Shown piece by piece: positions 10,018 to 24,723 of a stretch of 64,000 bases of DNA. Location: positions 56,034-120,033 of the forward strand of contig JABLUY010000099.1 in assembly GCA_013306675.1 (NCBI GenBank). Reading direction: 5' to 3'. The notes beneath the pieces are model-generated. The model made no database searches and was not told where the DNA came from. It saw nothing but the letters and a program-made list of their open reading frames with translations. This stretch comes from Thraustochytrium sp. TN22. Lineage: Eukaryota; Sar; Bigyra; Thraustochytrida; Thraustochytriidae. Position numbers and translations under genes: made by a program. The first letter of the stretch is position 1; each line of letters opens with the position of its first letter.

Positions 10018-11564
10018 GCTGCGCCTGCGCATTTCGTACATCCTTCAATATTTTCTTTCACACACGACCCCACCCCATCGACACAAGACGTTCTCTGTCA
10101 TCTTGTCATCTTGTGTCCGAGTCCTTTTCCCTTGCCGCAAGCCAGGAAATGCGAAGGAAATGTCTTTCGTATTCGGGCGCGAGCGTTCGACCCAAGCTCG
10201 GTCCCTGACTCCCTTGGCTTGGGCCAGCCTGCAGTAGTGGCCAGCCTCCCTCTTCCTCACCGGGCTTAACCCCCTGAAGCTCTGCGCGCCCCACTCCCAC
10301 AGGTCCAGCCCGCAGTGCGAGGACCGCCACCGCTCGCACCGCAAAAGGGCGACGGCCCGGGGCGACGGCCCGACCAAAGCCCGCCGGCGTCGACGGCCGG
10401 GCGGGTCAGCCACAGGGCGCGCTCTTTGCCTGTAATGATGAGATCGGCGACATGGAGCTGCGCCGGAGTTCCGCGCGAGGCGCTCGCAAGTCGCGCCGCC
10501 GCCGTTGCCCGGCCGTCCGTGCGCTCGGCCAGCCGTCCAGCGAGCGACCTCGACGGTCTCGACTGCTTCCTCTCCGAGCCTCTTCTCAGCACTGCAAGGC
10601 GCAGGCAAGCCTTCAACTTGGCGGACCTCGCTCGTCACCGCTGCAGCCAGCCTGCCCAGCTAGCTCCGACCGACGCGCCACGGCCACGTTCGAGCGCCCG
10701 ACCGACGGGCCGGCCATCGCCAAAGCGCGAGGGTGGGGTGAGCGCGACGCCGCCCCGCCGCCGCGCCGTGCACGCGGCCGCCGCCCTCTCGAGCCCGGCC
10801 GCGCAGCCGCAGCGCCGCAGCGCCGCAGAGCCCGGCCAGCCAAGCGCTGCCACGCCAAGCCGCAAATCCGCAGGCCGTGCGGACGTGACCGGACGTCCTG
10901 CAGCTCTCGTTCGCGCGGCGCGACCCCGGCTGCGCGACGGTCGCGTTGCGTCGCGTCGCGTCGCGCCGCGCCGCGCGTTGCGTTGCGCGCCGCGCGGGCG
11001 CGGCCGAGGCAGAGAGCGCGCCGCGAAGCCTTCGCGGCGGGGCGAAGGAGCGGCCACGGCGCGCGGGGTCAGCGCGCTGCGGAAGCCCGGCCACCGGCAG
11101 CGCCGCAGCAGCCTCAGGTTGGCTGCCGTGGCCGCCCGGCCCAGGCCGCTGCGCGCACGCTCCCTCGGCTTCGCCCGCGGCGCGGCCGTCGCGCAGCGCG
11201 AGCGGAGCGCGGGGCGGCGGCCGGGGGCGCCGTGCCTGCCTGCTGCAAGTTGAACGAGCGAGGCCTGCGCGCCGCGACCAGCCAGGACAGCGTCACTGCA
11301 CTGCACCCGAGCAGCCCAGTCCCTGAAAAGAAGAGAAGAGAGGGATACGGGGGGCAGCGAGGCCCCTCCTCAGGCTGAGCTCCCTGGCGCTGGCAGGAGG
11401 CAAGGCGCCGGCGTGCGTGTCCAGCGGCCAGGCCGGGCACGGCGCCGAGGGCGGCTGCGGCAGAAAGCGGTCAGTAGTCCCCATTTGCGAGGCCGCGGCG
11501 GCCCGTCGCAGCGCAGCGCAGCGCAGCGCAGCGCAGCGCAGCGCAGCGCAGCGCAGCAGGCAGG
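10018..11564. other. Gene-free spacer between tandem MscS-like paralogues
   Basis: 1.5 kb. The first 150 bp are AT-richer (3' end of the upstream gene); the rest is GC-rich with runs such as gcgtcgcgtcgcgtcgcgccgcg near 10945-10975. ORFs on both strands are compositional artefacts (Arg/Ala/Pro). It must contain the promoter and 5' leader of the next gene. Confidence 0.5.
11507..11557. repeat. GCGCA pentanucleotide tandem repeat (about 10 copies)
   Basis: Perfect 5-bp repeat (gcgca) ending eight bases before the ATG at 11565, so within the 5' leader. The paralogue at 7213 has a four-copy version at the same place, suggesting the repeat was present before duplication and expanded here. Confidence 0.9.
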
Positions 11565-14500
11565 ATGGAGGCCGGGTCGCCCGGGTCGCCCGGCTCGCCC
11601 GGCTCGCCGGGCAAGGCGCTGTCGTCCGGCGCGTCCACGGAGACGTCCGCGCGGCAGAGCAGGTCGACGCAGGTGACGCACGGGACGCAGGCGCAGCCAG
11701 GGCTGCAGCCACAGCGCAGCGTGCGCGGTATGCGCAGCATGCGCAACATGCGCAGCATGCGCAGCGTGCGCAGGAGCACGCAGGAGCCGCTGAGCCCGAC
11801 GAGCGAAAAGTCCCCGGCCACGGTGCGCAGCGGCGGCAGGCCCAACACGCTGCGTATGCAGCAGCAATCTCGGCAGCAGACGCTCTCGGGCGCCGATGAT
11901 GAGCTCGAGCGCCATCTCGCGTCTGACATCAAGCAGCCGCAGCCGCATCCGCAGGAAAACCCGGCCGAGATCGAGATGCCCAAGGACCTAGGCGGTCCGG
12001 CCGACCAGATCCTGCCCGGCTTACGCAACCTTTCATCCGGCTGGGAGGACAGTGAGTTCGACGCGGACGCGGAGAAGCGCATGCGCAAGCCCAAGTACAC
12101 CAACGCGTGGTGCGGCTTCGTGTACCGTCGGCCCATCAAGATCTTTCTCTTCGTGCTGGGCTGCTGCATGATGGCGGCCGGCGGAGGCATGCGCGGCGGC
12201 CCGCGCGTCGACGTGCGCCAGGTTCCAGAGGCGCTCCTCTTTGTGGGCAGCTCCTTCGCAATGGGTTTCGTCTCGGACATGATTGCCCTGGGCTTTGGCG
12301 AGTTCATGAAGTGGTCGGTGAGCATTGTGCACAACAAGCACAAGGACGTTGCCTACCAGCTGGCCGTGGCGGACTTTTACTACCGTTGCGTGGCCAGCAA
12401 GATCTCTGTTCTCCTTTGGAACCTTTTTACCATCATCATGCTCACTAGCTTTGTGCCGCGCGAGTCGGACAGCACCGCCATTGTGGCCAGCTGGGCCCAG
12501 GCGTACTACTACCTCGTGCGCCTCCTCGGCATTGGCGCCATGGTGCTCTTCGCGCGGGTGCTCACGATTCTCATTCGCATGTACCTGACGCAGGACTTTG
12601 GAATCCGGTCCTTCGCTAGCAAGGTGCGCGAGTCGCTCGAGCGCGAGGTGCTCCTGGCCAAGTTCCGCCGCGTGCGCCCGGACCCAACCTTTCTCAGCCT
12701 GCTGCAGCGCCTGCGCGCCATCAACAAGCAGGGTGGCTATGCGGATCCGGAGCTCTGGCAGGCGGTCGTGCGCCACGTCAATACGCACCACATCGACGGC
12801 TTCGAGCCGCTCAACCGCAAGCACTCCCCGGCCAAGCCGGGCCAGGATCTGGGCCTGAACCGTCGCGCACGCCCGGTCGCCGCCTCCATCTTCTCGCGCA
12901 TCATGGAGAGCATCAAGGAACGCCGCCGCGCCCTCTTTGCCGGCGAAGACGTCGAGGTTCACACCGAGGTGGACGATGACGAGGAGGAGGACGAGGACGT
13001 TGATCAAGAGGATGATGAGGAGAAGCCCGGTGCAGACGGCGTGGCTGGTGTGATGCGCGCCGCGAGCCAGACGCAGGGTGAGAATAGCAAACCCGACGAG
13101 GATGCCAGTGCCGCCAGTCGCCGCCACACCTCGCAGCAGCCGCAGCCTCAGCCGCAGCCACAGCCGCAGGAGGAACTGAATGAGTCAGATGTGCCTCTCG
13201 CTGGCCTGGAGCTTGCCATTCCGCCTGTCGTGCCACCCGCCAGCGCCAATGTGGCTTTCGTATCGCGGTCCTCCCGTGCTCTCCCGCGCGCGCGGCAGCA
13301 GCCGCAGCACCAACAGCAACAGCAGGGAGGAGACGTGGATGAGACACACGTGAACTCCTTTGAATTCGACAACGGCGTCACGTCGCCGCGAAGTGCGGTG
13401 AGCGAAATTCGCACACTGCGGACCGTGCGCACCGCCGAAGTGGAGCCCGTGGAGCTCGTTCCGGCTGGGCAAGAGGCGCCGATCGGGCTTGCCGCGGCGC
13501 TGGCCGAGGTGATCCAGACCAAGGGCGAGTCGCAGCATGCCGTCCTTGAGGAGGAACCGATCGAGCTCATCCAGGAGATGTCCAAGGAGATCGCGCGCGT
13601 GCAGGACGCAGAGGTGGACACGCGTTCGCGGCGCGAACTCATGAGCAACCTGTCGCAGCGGCTTGGCAATAAGGTCTTCTTCAAAACCGAAGTGATCGAA
13701 GCGCTTCACGAGATCGACTCGGCATACGACTGGGAGCGCGTCTGGACCACGCATCTGGACCCCAAGGGCACGGGCCTGTTGACCTGGCCGCGCATGCGCA
13801 CCATGGTTTACAAGTTCTACGAGGACCGCTACAACCTGTCTCTTTCGCTGCAAGACTCCAAGGCGGCAATCAAAAGCATGGACGTGGTCGTCATGGGGGT
13901 GCTTATGGTGATTGTGGTCCTCATCAGTCTGACGTTCTTTACCACGGACATTGGTTCCACGCTCACCAGCGTCGCCACGGTTGTGGTTGGTTACAAATTC
14001 ATCTTCGGCGACAACGCCGCAGAGTCCTTCACCAATATCGTCTTCCTCTTCGGCGTACATCCATACGACGTAGGCGACACCGTCCTGTTCAACAACAACC
14101 GGTACACCGTGTATCGCATCCGCCTGCTCACCACGGACTTTTTGCAGGCGGACGGATCGCTGATGCGCCTGGAGAACTCCTACGTCGCGGGGGTTGGGCC
14201 CATTCTCAATCTGTCCACCTCGCAGAATCACTCCTTCGGCTTCAACATCTACATCCCGGCCACCGATATGCGCGAGGAAATGTGGAACGACTTCAAGACC
14301 TCCATCAGCAAGTTCATTGCGGCCAACCCGACCTCCTACACCAACTGCTTTGTCTCCTCACGCGAGTTCGTGCATCCGCTCGAAGCGAACGGCGAGCTCC
14401 CGGCCAAGGGCACGCACCCGACACACATCAAGATTGTGCTCTGGCTCACGTACGCTTACAGCTTCGAGGACGGCGGCCGTGTCTTCACGGACCAGACGCG

Positions 14501-14633
14501 CTTCATGATTCACGTTTGTGAGCTCATGAACCGTCTTGGCATCAGCAAGCCCATCATTGAGGGCGACCACCAGCGCTACCATCCCGAAATCGAGGTGGAG
14601 CCTGACAGTGAGGCAACAGAAACGCACGCGTAA
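11565..14633 (+). CDS. MscS-like mechanosensitive channel (1022 aa), pore helix with charged residues
   Basis: ATG 11565 follows the pentanucleotide repeat. The N-terminus is Gly/Ser/Pro repeats (GSPGSPGSPG), then a Met/Arg/Ser repeat (MRSMRNMRSMRSVR). Helices lie at about 192-209, 222-248, 279-299 and 315-342. The linker is longer than in the 7213 paralogue and includes a Pro/Gln repeat (about 522-535) and a short poly-Q (about 585). An EF-hand-like DPKGTGLLTW lies at about 732-742; pore helices at about 772-792 and 796-824. MscS signature HPYDVGD, beta domain and C-terminal domain are intact. Oddities: the pore-region helix reads GYKFIFGDNAAES, with K811 and D816 where the paralogue has uncharged Ser, and the first TM loop has GGGMRGGPR. 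It is predicted to be a tension-gated channel; the charged positions may change conductance or gating. Confidence 0.94.
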   Translation: MEAGSPGSPGSPGSPGKALSSGASTETSARQSRSTQVTHGTQAQPGLQPQRSVRGMRSMRNMRSMRSVRRSTQEPLSPTSEKSPATVRSGGRPNTLRMQQQSRQQTLSGADDELERHLASDIKQPQPHPQENPAEIEMPKDLGGPADQILPGLRNLSSGWEDSEFDADAEKRMRKPKYTNAWCGFVYRRPIKIFLFVLGCCMMAAGGGMRGGPRVDVRQVPEALLFVGSSFAMGFVSDMIALGFGEFMKWSVSIVHNKHKDVAYQLAVADFYYRCVASKISVLLWNLFTIIMLTSFVPRESDSTAIVASWAQAYYYLVRLLGIGAMVLFARVLTILIRMYLTQDFGIRSFASKVRESLEREVLLAKFRRVRPDPTFLSLLQRLRAINKQGGYADPELWQAVVRHVNTHHIDGFEPLNRKHSPAKPGQDLGLNRRARPVAASIFSRIMESIKERRRALFAGEDVEVHTEVDDDEEEDEDVDQEDDEEKPGADGVAGVMRAASQTQGENSKPDEDASAASRRHTSQQPQPQPQPQPQEELNESDVPLAGLELAIPPVVPPASANVAFVSRSSRALPRARQQPQHQQQQQGGDVDETHVNSFEFDNGVTSPRSAVSEIRTLRTVRTAEVEPVELVPAGQEAPIGLAAALAEVIQTKGESQHAVLEEEPIELIQEMSKEIARVQDAEVDTRSRRELMSNLSQRLGNKVFFKTEVIEALHEIDSAYDWERVWTTHLDPKGTGLLTWPRMRTMVYKFYEDRYNLSLSLQDSKAAIKSMDVVVMGVLMVIVVLISLTFFTTDIGSTLTSVATVVVGYKFIFGDNAAESFTNIVFLFGVHPYDVGDTVLFNNNRYTVYRIRLLTTDFLQADGSLMRLENSYVAGVGPILNLSTSQNHSFGFNIYIPATDMREEMWNDFKTSISKFIAANPTSYTNCFVSSREFVHPLEANGELPAKGTHPTHIKIVLWLTYAYSFEDGGRVFTDQTRFMIHVCELMNRLGISKPIIEGDHQRYHPEIEVEPDSEATETHA

Positions 14634-15661
14634 AGAGACACGTACGCACACGCACACACACGCAGAGAGAGAGAGAGAGAGGGGGAGAGGGGGAGCGGGA
14701 TCGATGGAGAGAATAGGATGGATCTCAGCCGACGCGCCCGCTGCTGTGGAGCAGACTGGCGCCAAAGGCGCAGCTGATACACATGAAAATCACTTGATAA
14801 AAATCACTTTGCTTGAATTCTGATGAGACACGATGGTTTTTCAAGGAAAGGACTCTGAGTCCGTCGAGAAGAAGGCAATGAAACGGATTTCGCAAAGCAA
14901 TGGCGCGGAGCAAGTGACAAGCCAAAACTCCCGAAGAAAGGTCAAGCCAACGAAGCCAAAAGTCTCGGAGAAAGGGCAGGTCAAACAATCTGGACGCGAA
15001 GAAAAAGCCAAATGCTGGACACGAAGACAAAGCCAAGAGCCTGAGAAACCCAAGACCTTGAGCGCACCAAGACGGAGAAAGAACCCTTTGTTTTGGCTTT
15101 GTCTTCGCGTCGCTCGACCGCTTTCAGCCAGCCAACCAACCGACCGACCAAGCGGAGAGTTCTCTTCGACTTGGTTGGCTTTGCGTCACACGACGACCTG
15201 CCTCAAAAAGGATCAAAAGAAGGTGATTACATACAAAGCTTGTGGCGGGCTAACTTGTGAGTTGAAGTGAACGTGTTTTTGGGGTTTTGCGGGTTTTCTG
15301 CTTTTTTGCGGGTTTTCTTGCCCGGCACCTTGCAAAGGTAAGTTTGTCTCTATACATGGAGGGCGCATGCAAGCAAGAGAAGCGCGGGTAGGTGACCAGA
15401 GGGACTGCGCGATCGATGGCGTGTTGACGCGCGCATTGTGTGGCCCTCTGCCGCCCTGCCGGTCTGTTTGCCGTTATGCTTGGCGTCACTCGTTTGAGTG
15501 CGCATGCGTTTGAGCGCTCATGCGTTTGAGTGCGCGCGCGCGTGGTCGCGACGATGCCTGCGCTTGGCTCAGGCTTGTGTCTGAGAGTGGGTTTGTTGAG
15601 CTCGTTGGAGTCTTGGACCAGAGCGCGAGCCTCTTCGGCACGCGGGGCCTTGCTCCTGTAT
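14634..15661. other. Intergenic region with a weak basic ORF
   Basis: Starts with CA- and GA-dinucleotide runs (14645-14685). AT-richer than the surroundings. One ATG-initiated frame at 14833-15270 (145 aa, Lys/Ser/Gln-rich then ordinary composition) has no recognisable domain. Its sequence is made of degenerate short repeats around 'aagccaa', so I do not call it a gene. Confidence 0.4.
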
Positions 15662-16238
15662 TTAGCGGCGGCCGCGGCGCTTGGAGGCCTTCTTCTTGGT
15701 CTTCTTGGCCTTCTTGCGGCTCCCCGCTCCCCCCGAGCGGGCGCGTGAGGCCGAGTCCTGCTGCGCCTTGGAAATCGCCTCGCGCGGAGTCGCCCCGGCC
15801 GGCTCCACGCCGACCGGGGCCTCACTGTCATCCATCTGCATGGGATCCTCGCCGTCGTCCTCGCCGCTCTTGGAGGTCTGCGGCGCCGCCTCGGAGGCCG
15901 ACTTGCCACTTACGAGGGCATCCTCGCCCTCCTCACAGTCCGTATCGTCGTCGTCGCCTTCCAGCTCGAAGTCGTCGCCGTCCGAGAAGCAGTCCAGATC
16001 CACTGTGGCCTCCCCCGGAGTCTGTTCGAGTCCGATCGCGATTCTCACCCGTTCGTCAGTCGGTTGCCCGCCACAGCATGCCGCGCGTGTCCCGTCCTAC
16101 CCAACAGCTCCCATCGCCCAACCCGAGTGGCCCTCCGCTGCGGAAATTTCCCTACCGCATGCCTGCCGGTGGCCAAGCGTTGCGCTCACACCACGCTAAG
16201 CACGCGAGGCGCCCTCGCACTGGCCCGCCCTCCATTTC

Positions 16239-16271
<33 letters not shown>

Positions 16272-16444
16272 GCTCTCCCTTTCCTTTCCCCCGCCTGGCG
16301 CATCGCGCGCACACGTACCGTCACGGCGGTCTGCGCCTCATCCGCAGCGGACACCATGCACCAGCCGTCGTCCATCTCGGCCACTTCCACGAAGGCAACG
16401 TCCGAGGTCGCGCCAGCAGGCACCTCCGTCAGCATGACGCCCAT
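15662..16444 (-). CDS. Small acidic/basic protein, two exons, likely nuclear; function unknown
   Basis: Proposed splice: exon 1 16444-16319 (42 codons from ATG, MGVMLTEVPAGATS...), donor GTACGT, acceptor TTGGGTAG, exon 2 16096-15662; total 186 aa. Both junctions are phase 0. The join reads AVT|DGTRAACC and keeps the frame into RIAIGLEQTPGEA. After that comes an acidic stretch (about 90-115) and a lysine/arginine tail (KKAKKTKKKASKRRGRR) that resembles a nuclear localisation signal. The intron (222 nt) is unusual in carrying a GA-rich tract on the sense strand. Without the splice, exon 2 has only a GTG start. The protein is unidentified; the acidic-then-basic layout is common in chromatin or nucleolar proteins, but that is only a suggestion. 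Confidence 0.6.
16243..16272. repeat. CT dinucleotide tract inside the predicted intron
   Basis: Runs of ctctctct on the plus strand, so GA-rich on the sense strand of the two-exon gene. Confidence 0.85.
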
Positions 16445-18627
16445 GGTCTGTCTGTCTGTCTGTCTGTCTGACTCTCGCCGGTCCGAGTCTGCCCGCGCAG
16501 CTCAAGAAAAGTCTTCTCGTCCCTGGCGCGGTCTTGGCCTCGCGCGCTGCTGGCCAGCTCGCGCTCGCGCTCGCTCGCTCGCTAGCACAAGTCCGCGTCT
16601 GTCCCCCTCGGTTGGCGCCCCTCCTTCCCCGCTTTCTGCGCTTGCCGCTGCGTGCTCTGCTCGGCCGCAGCGCCCACTCTCAGTCAGGGCGCGAGCTGCA
16701 CCGTGTCGTGCCGCGCCGCGCGACGCAGCAGCGCAGACCTTCTCGCCTGGCCTCGCCTGGCCGCTCGCCGCTCGCTCGCTCGCTCGCACACGCACGCGCA
16801 GAGGCCTGCGATCCGTGTCGCGGGCCGGAGGCGCGAGGATGGATGAACAGCTGACGAAGCAATGTAACGCGGCGCCAGGGATGGATGAAGGCGAAAAGCC
16901 GCGCGGGCGCTGCGAGCGCTGCGAGCGAGGGGGAAGGGGAGGGGCTGCCGCCGCGAGCGGGCTCGCGCGCCGCCGACCTCGGCGAGAAGACCGCTGCAGA
17001 GCCTTAGCGCGGGAGAGAGAAGGGGGGGGGCGTCGCGTGCGTGCAGTGCGTGTTGCGCCTTTGCTCGTAGACGCAGCCAAGGAGCCGCCGGGCCCGCCCC
17101 AGTGGAGGGCCGGGGGGGCGCCGTGCCACCGCGTGCTGCGGCGCCCCCCTGCCGCGGCCCAGTGGCGCCCTCCTCACGACCCCCACGGAAATTTTGCCCT
17201 TCCCCTGGCCCCCACTGACCTCCGCTGTGAGGACGGCGGCGCAGGCCGCGAGACGCGGCTGCGGCGGCCTCCTGGCGCCGCCAGAGGGGACAGCCAAGCG
17301 CTGGCGTTCGTTACCGGACACGGGCGCGCGGAACTACCGACTCCTGCCGCCACACCGTGTCCCGTGCGCGGGGGCAGCAGGAAAATTCCTCAAGCGCGCC
17401 GCTGGCCGCGGTAGCTCGCTCGCGCGCGAGCGCGCCTTGCGGCTGTTCGATCTTGCTCGCAAGCCTTGCAAGGAGGCAGAGGAGGGGGCCCAGCGCCGCA
17501 AGGCTGCCGCCGGGAGGGCCGGCGCGCGCTAGCTGGCGGAGGCACTGGCAGCGTCGCGAGATGCGCGACCGGCTGCGCGAGATGCGGCGCGGCGGAAGCG
17601 GACAGCGAGAGAGATGCGCTAGAATCCGATCTCCGAGGCGCTCAGGCGCTCAGGCGCTCAGGCGCTCAGCCAAGTGCGGGCAGGCTCTGAGATTCATGTC
17701 AAGCGAGCAAGCAAGCGAGCAAGCAAGCAAGCAAGCAAGCGCTCGAAGCGAATCACGAGATGCGCAAGGCAAGGCAAGGCAACTTGAAGAGCAGCGCCGA
17801 GCACAAGCGCGAGCGCGAGCACAGGCAGGCTGCGCAGCCTGCTCCGCGACGACGTCGGCGGCGGCGCGGCGGCCGGTCCAGTCTCGCGACGACGCGCAAG
17901 GAAAGGAGACGGACGTACGTTGGCGCGCGTGGGCGTAGCAGTGACATCGTAGGCATCGTACGTACTTCTGCGGTTCACACGAGTGATCATGCGGCCGCGG
18001 CGCAAAGCAAAACATGCGGCGAGATGCATGCGCCCGAGTCCGCGAAGCTGCGCGCCCTCGGACCGAGCTCAACCAGCTCCGCTTGCACCGGCCTGCGACC
18101 CTGGCGAGCGGACTCGTGAGCTTCTCTGCATGTCAAGTGGCGCGCCCTGCTTCGCTTGCACGCCCCCTTTGAGCTTCGCGGTAACTACAAGAAGCCAGGC
18201 ACTTGGCTAATAGCAGGCTTGAGACGGAATCGTGACTGACTTCGAAGGCCGGCCGGCCAGCGGCGCGGCCAAGCACCGAGCTCAGTAGTGGTCGGCCAAG
18301 TGAGGCTTCGATCGCACGCTGGCCACCGAGCGCAGCTCAGCGCGAAGCCGCAGCGAAACTCCGACTCGGAGGTGCGGCGGTGGATCGATCGCGTGACGGG
18401 CCGCGACCGGCCTCCGGGCGTCGCATACGCTCGCAGTCCACATGCGCACCTCGGTGTGTTCCGTGTGCGCAGAGTCACAGTAGGCCACTTTTCCGACCTC
18501 TAAAAGATGACGTGAGCGATGGGCGTCGCCGACGACGCCAAGGCAGGCAGGCAGGCCACCAGACGGAGCGGAGCGGCAGGCAGCGCTAGACAGAGCAGGA
18601 GCAGCGAACGACCGAGGCGGCAGCAGG
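16445..18627. other. Gene-free GC-rich region
   Basis: About 2.2 kb. Holds a gtct tetranucleotide run (16446-16470), an 8-bp repeat ggcgctca in four copies (17638-17669), and an agcaagcaagc run (17700-17742). Frames are Arg/Ala/Ser-rich without domains. Probably the leader and promoter of the two flanking divergent genes. Confidence 0.5.
17638..17669. repeat. Four copies of an 8-bp repeat (ggcgctca)
   Basis: Perfect tandem copies visible directly, in noncoding sequence. Confidence 0.85.
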
Positions 18628-19062
18628 ATGCCGGCGCAGGGCGCAGCAGATGCGGGCGAGGCGTGGCCGTTCAAGGCGGAGATGCTCATGTACTACGAGG
18701 ACACGGACCTGACGGGCGCCGTGTACGCTGGCAACTACTTCAAGTACTTTGAGCGCGCGCGCGACGAGGCCGTGGGCATGGACGTGCTCAAGGCGCTGCT
18801 GGACCAGGGTGTGGCGCTGTACGTGCGCAAGGTGACCGAGATGGTCTTCAAGGGTGGCGCCAAGCACGCCGAGGTGCTTGTGGTCGAGTCCAAGGTCGAG
18901 GCACCCTCGGACTTTCGCCTGGTGTTCAAGCAGCGCGCGGCCGTGCAGCCACAGACGCAGACCACTATTGTGGACGCCGAGTTCGAGGTTGTCTGCATCG
19001 ACACCACGACGCAGCGTCTGGCCAAGATCCCGGCCGAGGTGCGTGCGGCGCTGCGCGTTTGA
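18628..19062 (+). CDS. YbgC/4HBT-type hotdog acyl-CoA thioesterase (144 aa)
   Basis: ATG at 18628 gives MPAQGAADAGEAWPFKAEML. Residues 22-47 match the signature of the YbgC-like hotdog thioesterases: YYEDTDLTGAVYAGNYFKYF then ERARDE. The second aspartate (D27) is at the position of the catalytic Asp of bacterial YbgC. The length is typical of a single hotdog domain (about 130-145 aa); such enzymes hydrolyse acyl-CoA thioesters and usually form tetramers. Substrate cannot be read from sequence. There is no clear targeting peptide. It lies tail-to-tail with PSF1, 108 bp between stop codons, with CA/GA repeats in the gap (19064-19097). Confidence 0.85.
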   Translation: MPAQGAADAGEAWPFKAEMLMYYEDTDLTGAVYAGNYFKYFERARDEAVGMDVLKALLDQGVALYVRKVTEMVFKGGAKHAEVLVVESKVEAPSDFRLVFKQRAAVQPQTQTTIVDAEFEVVCIDTTTQRLAKIPAEVRAALRV

Positions 19063-19063
19063 G

Positions 19064-19095
<32 letters not shown>

Positions 19096-19170
19096 GAGAA
19101 GAGAGAAAGGAGAATACACATGGTTATAGCGAAATGAAGCTGCCACTCGCGCTGGCCGGAGCAGCTCGGG

Positions 19171-20049
19171 CTAGGCCGAAGTCTGCTCCAGCGCGCCCTG
19201 GCGCAGCAGGTGCTCGACGTCGGCGCGACGCAGGTAGTGCGTCGTGTCGCGGGCCAGCACCACGGCGCCGCTCGACGTGTAGATCTCGCCGCAGTCGCGA
19301 AGGACGCGCACCTCCACGTACAGGCTCTTGGGCGGCTCCATATCCTGTGCATCGTCAGCTCGTCAGCGTGCCTGGGCCTGTCTCTCTGGTTTGCTTCGTT
19401 CGTTTGTCTGAACAGCGCAAAAGGCGAGGAGCACGCTACCGGCGCTTCGTCTGCGCAGCGAGCGCGCAAAGCGGGCGCGCGCTCTGCCACCCCGTCTCTC
19501 CCATCACTTACCGCGCCCAGGTCGAGGTCCATCTCACGCATATAGTCGCTAAGGATGCTGTCGTACTCTGCAAAATACTGCGTCTCTTCGGCGCAGAGCT
19601 TGCCCTTGAGGTCCTCCGGGATGGCGCTGCCGGCGTCCCAACGCAGCTGCGACAGCTGGTCCGCGCGGTGCTTCAGGTACGCAAGCAGGCAGCGCTTGTT
19701 GCGCAGCGTGCTGGCGTGGTACACCATGAGCGGGCACGCATAAAAGGGGTCGCGCGGGTCGCTCGCAGCTGACATGCGCGCGCGCATGCGCTTGTACAGC
19801 GCGTCGATCTCGCCCAGCACCAGCCGCACGCCCTCATCCTGTGCGCACGTCAGCCATCCGAGCGCCGAGGAGGGTCGTCGAGTCGTCGTCGTTGGTCATG
19901 CGCCGCGCCGCGCCGCGCCGCGCCGCGCCGCGCGGTCGCATGCGCACCTGGCCACGCTCACTCACGTTGTACGCCGGCAGCCAGCTACTGCGCTGCAGCT
20001 CCAGCAGCAGCTCGCGCGCCTTGTTGCCATACGGCAGCACCGAGGTCAT
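19171..20049 (-). CDS. GINS1: GINS complex subunit PSF1, three exons (194 aa)
   Basis: Exon 1 20049-19966 (MTSVLPYGNKARELLLELQR..., 28 codons), donor GTGAGT, acceptor GTGCGCACAG; exon 2 19838-19512 (109 codons), donor GTAAGT, acceptor TGTGCACAG... GCACAG; exon 3 19344-19171 (57 codons plus TAG). Both introns are phase 0. The spliced protein is 194 aa, close to animal PSF1 (about 196). Exon 2 has the helical A domain with the conserved RNKRCLLAYLKHRADQL and LRWD. Exon 3 is the B domain, MEPPKSLYVEVRVLRDCGEI ... THYLRRADVEHLLRQG. PSF1 is one of four GINS subunits that join Cdc45 and Mcm2-7 to form the replicative helicase. The intron 1 sequence contains a CGCCG pentanucleotide run. Confidence is high because both domain halves match only after splicing. 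Confidence 0.93.
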
Positions 20050-20587
20050 GCTTGCTTGCCCGCGCGTTCGCGCTCTTGCTTTGCCGCGCCGCGAGCGCCG
20101 CCTGCCTAACGACCAACGGAGGCCCAGACCAAGAGGAGGGGAACAACGGGCAAGAGCAGCGAGCACCTCCAAGTCGGCCTAGCTAAGCTAGAGGCTAGCT
20201 AGAACGGCGAAAGGCACTGACAGTGAGAGCGAGCGCATGACCGAGCGAGGGATGAGCAAGAATTGAGCGTGGCGAGCATGACGTAGAGATTCAAAAGCAA
20301 ACAAGCGATTCGTCGCGATGAGAAATGCTTGCCGCGCTCGCAGCACTCACGACAAACGAAGTCCGTCGCTCGCACAGTCAGTCACGGCCATCGACCGTGA
20401 TACGATTCACACAAGGCAGGACCTCCCGCACCCACATTGTGGTGGTCGCAGGCGGCGGATGGGAAAACTCAAAGTCAAAATGAAAAACTCTGTGTGTGCC
20501 GTTTAGATCAGACTCTTACAAGGCCTGCGGCTCATTGATGCATGTCCACAAGTACAGCCGCCAAAGAAGGAGCGGTCAGGCAGGCGC
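20050..20587. other. Intergenic region between PSF1 and histone H3
   Basis: About 540 bp; contains the CTAGCTAG-type palindromic cluster at 20177-20202. Otherwise no gene seen. It is upstream of PSF1 and downstream of H3 (both on the minus strand). Confidence 0.5.

Positions 20588-24723
<4,136 letters not shown>

Noticed and set aside
14833-15270. 145-aa basic ORF
   Set aside because: Made of degenerate short repeats, no domain, ordinary AT-rich intergenic composition.
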